Source: a bacterium (GTDB lineage Bacteria > Armatimonadota > Fimbriimonadia > Fimbriimonadales > JBAXQP01). From it: a stretch of DNA of 6,366 nucleotides. Below are positions 6,299 to 6,366 of the stretch, one piece after another (position 1 is the stretch's first letter; the number at the start of each line of letters is the position of its first letter). Made by a program: the position numbers and the translations under genes. The notes under the pieces were generated by a model. That model saw nothing but the letters and a program-made list of their open reading frames with translations. It did not search any database and was not told the origin of the DNA. The stretch covers positions 1 to 6,366 of the forward strand of contig JBAXQP010000164.1 of assembly GCA_037131655.1 (NCBI GenBank), written 5' to 3'.

Positions 6299-6366
6299 TG
6301 CTACGCCACGCATTTGGCAATGACTCTGACCCCCGCCCAACTCTAACTCGCGAGTGGTACATTTTC

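Noticed and set aside
6346..6355. Perfect 10-bp palindrome ACTCGCGAGT near the right edge
   Set aside because: Several 10-bp palindromes are expected by chance in a window this size, and the downstream gene is not visible to give it context.
6072..6362. 96-codon open frame on the minus strand entering from the right edge
   Set aside because: Mostly antisense to the last TPR units, arginine- and serine-rich in the manner of shadow frames, and no family match seen.

Overview
This is an ordinary bacterial chromosomal segment with intermediate base composition. It holds five protein genes in two divergent blocks, with no sign of a mobile element, CRISPR array, tRNA or rRNA. The lineage cannot be fixed from this sequence. 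The polymerase is a DnaE-type Pol III alpha with an apparently complete metal site in its PHP domain, unlike the degenerate PHP domain of E. coli. A secreted SUMF1-domain protein lies beside it. Together these argue against an enterobacterium and would suit a less-studied phylum such as Armatimonadota, but that placement is a weak inference.

Left block, minus strand: the complete dnaE (832-4368) is followed, after a 146-bp gap, by the 5' part of a secreted formylglycine-generating-enzyme (SUMF1) family gene that runs off the left edge (1-685). The SUMF1 gene has its own near-consensus sigma-70 promoter in the gap, so it need not depend on dnaE read-through. dnaE also has a good sigma-70 promoter (TTTACA, 17 bp, TAGAAT), which puts the probable transcript start about 130 nt upstream of its ATG. 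That promoter sits inside a perfect 9-bp inverted repeat.

Centre: the roughly 300-bp divergent intergenic region 4369-4671 carries the dnaE promoter, repeat and leader, and a weaker candidate promoter for the rightward genes.

Right block, plus strand: three tightly packed genes probably form one operon. They are a small Dabb (stress-responsive alpha/beta barrel) protein (4672-4965), a Bcp/PrxQ-type thiol peroxidase (4978-5439) and a TPR-repeat protein (5444-6274), with gaps of 12 and 4 bp. Only the peroxidase has a well-defined biochemical role, in peroxide detoxification. The Dabb and TPR proteins may act in the same stress context, but that rests on gene order alone. A weak hairpin follows the TPR gene; the last 92 bp hold no gene I can support.

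I do not see a novel multi-gene system here. The observations most worth following are the repeat-embedded dnaE promoter, the intact PHP site of the polymerase, and the Dabb-Bcp-TPR cluster.
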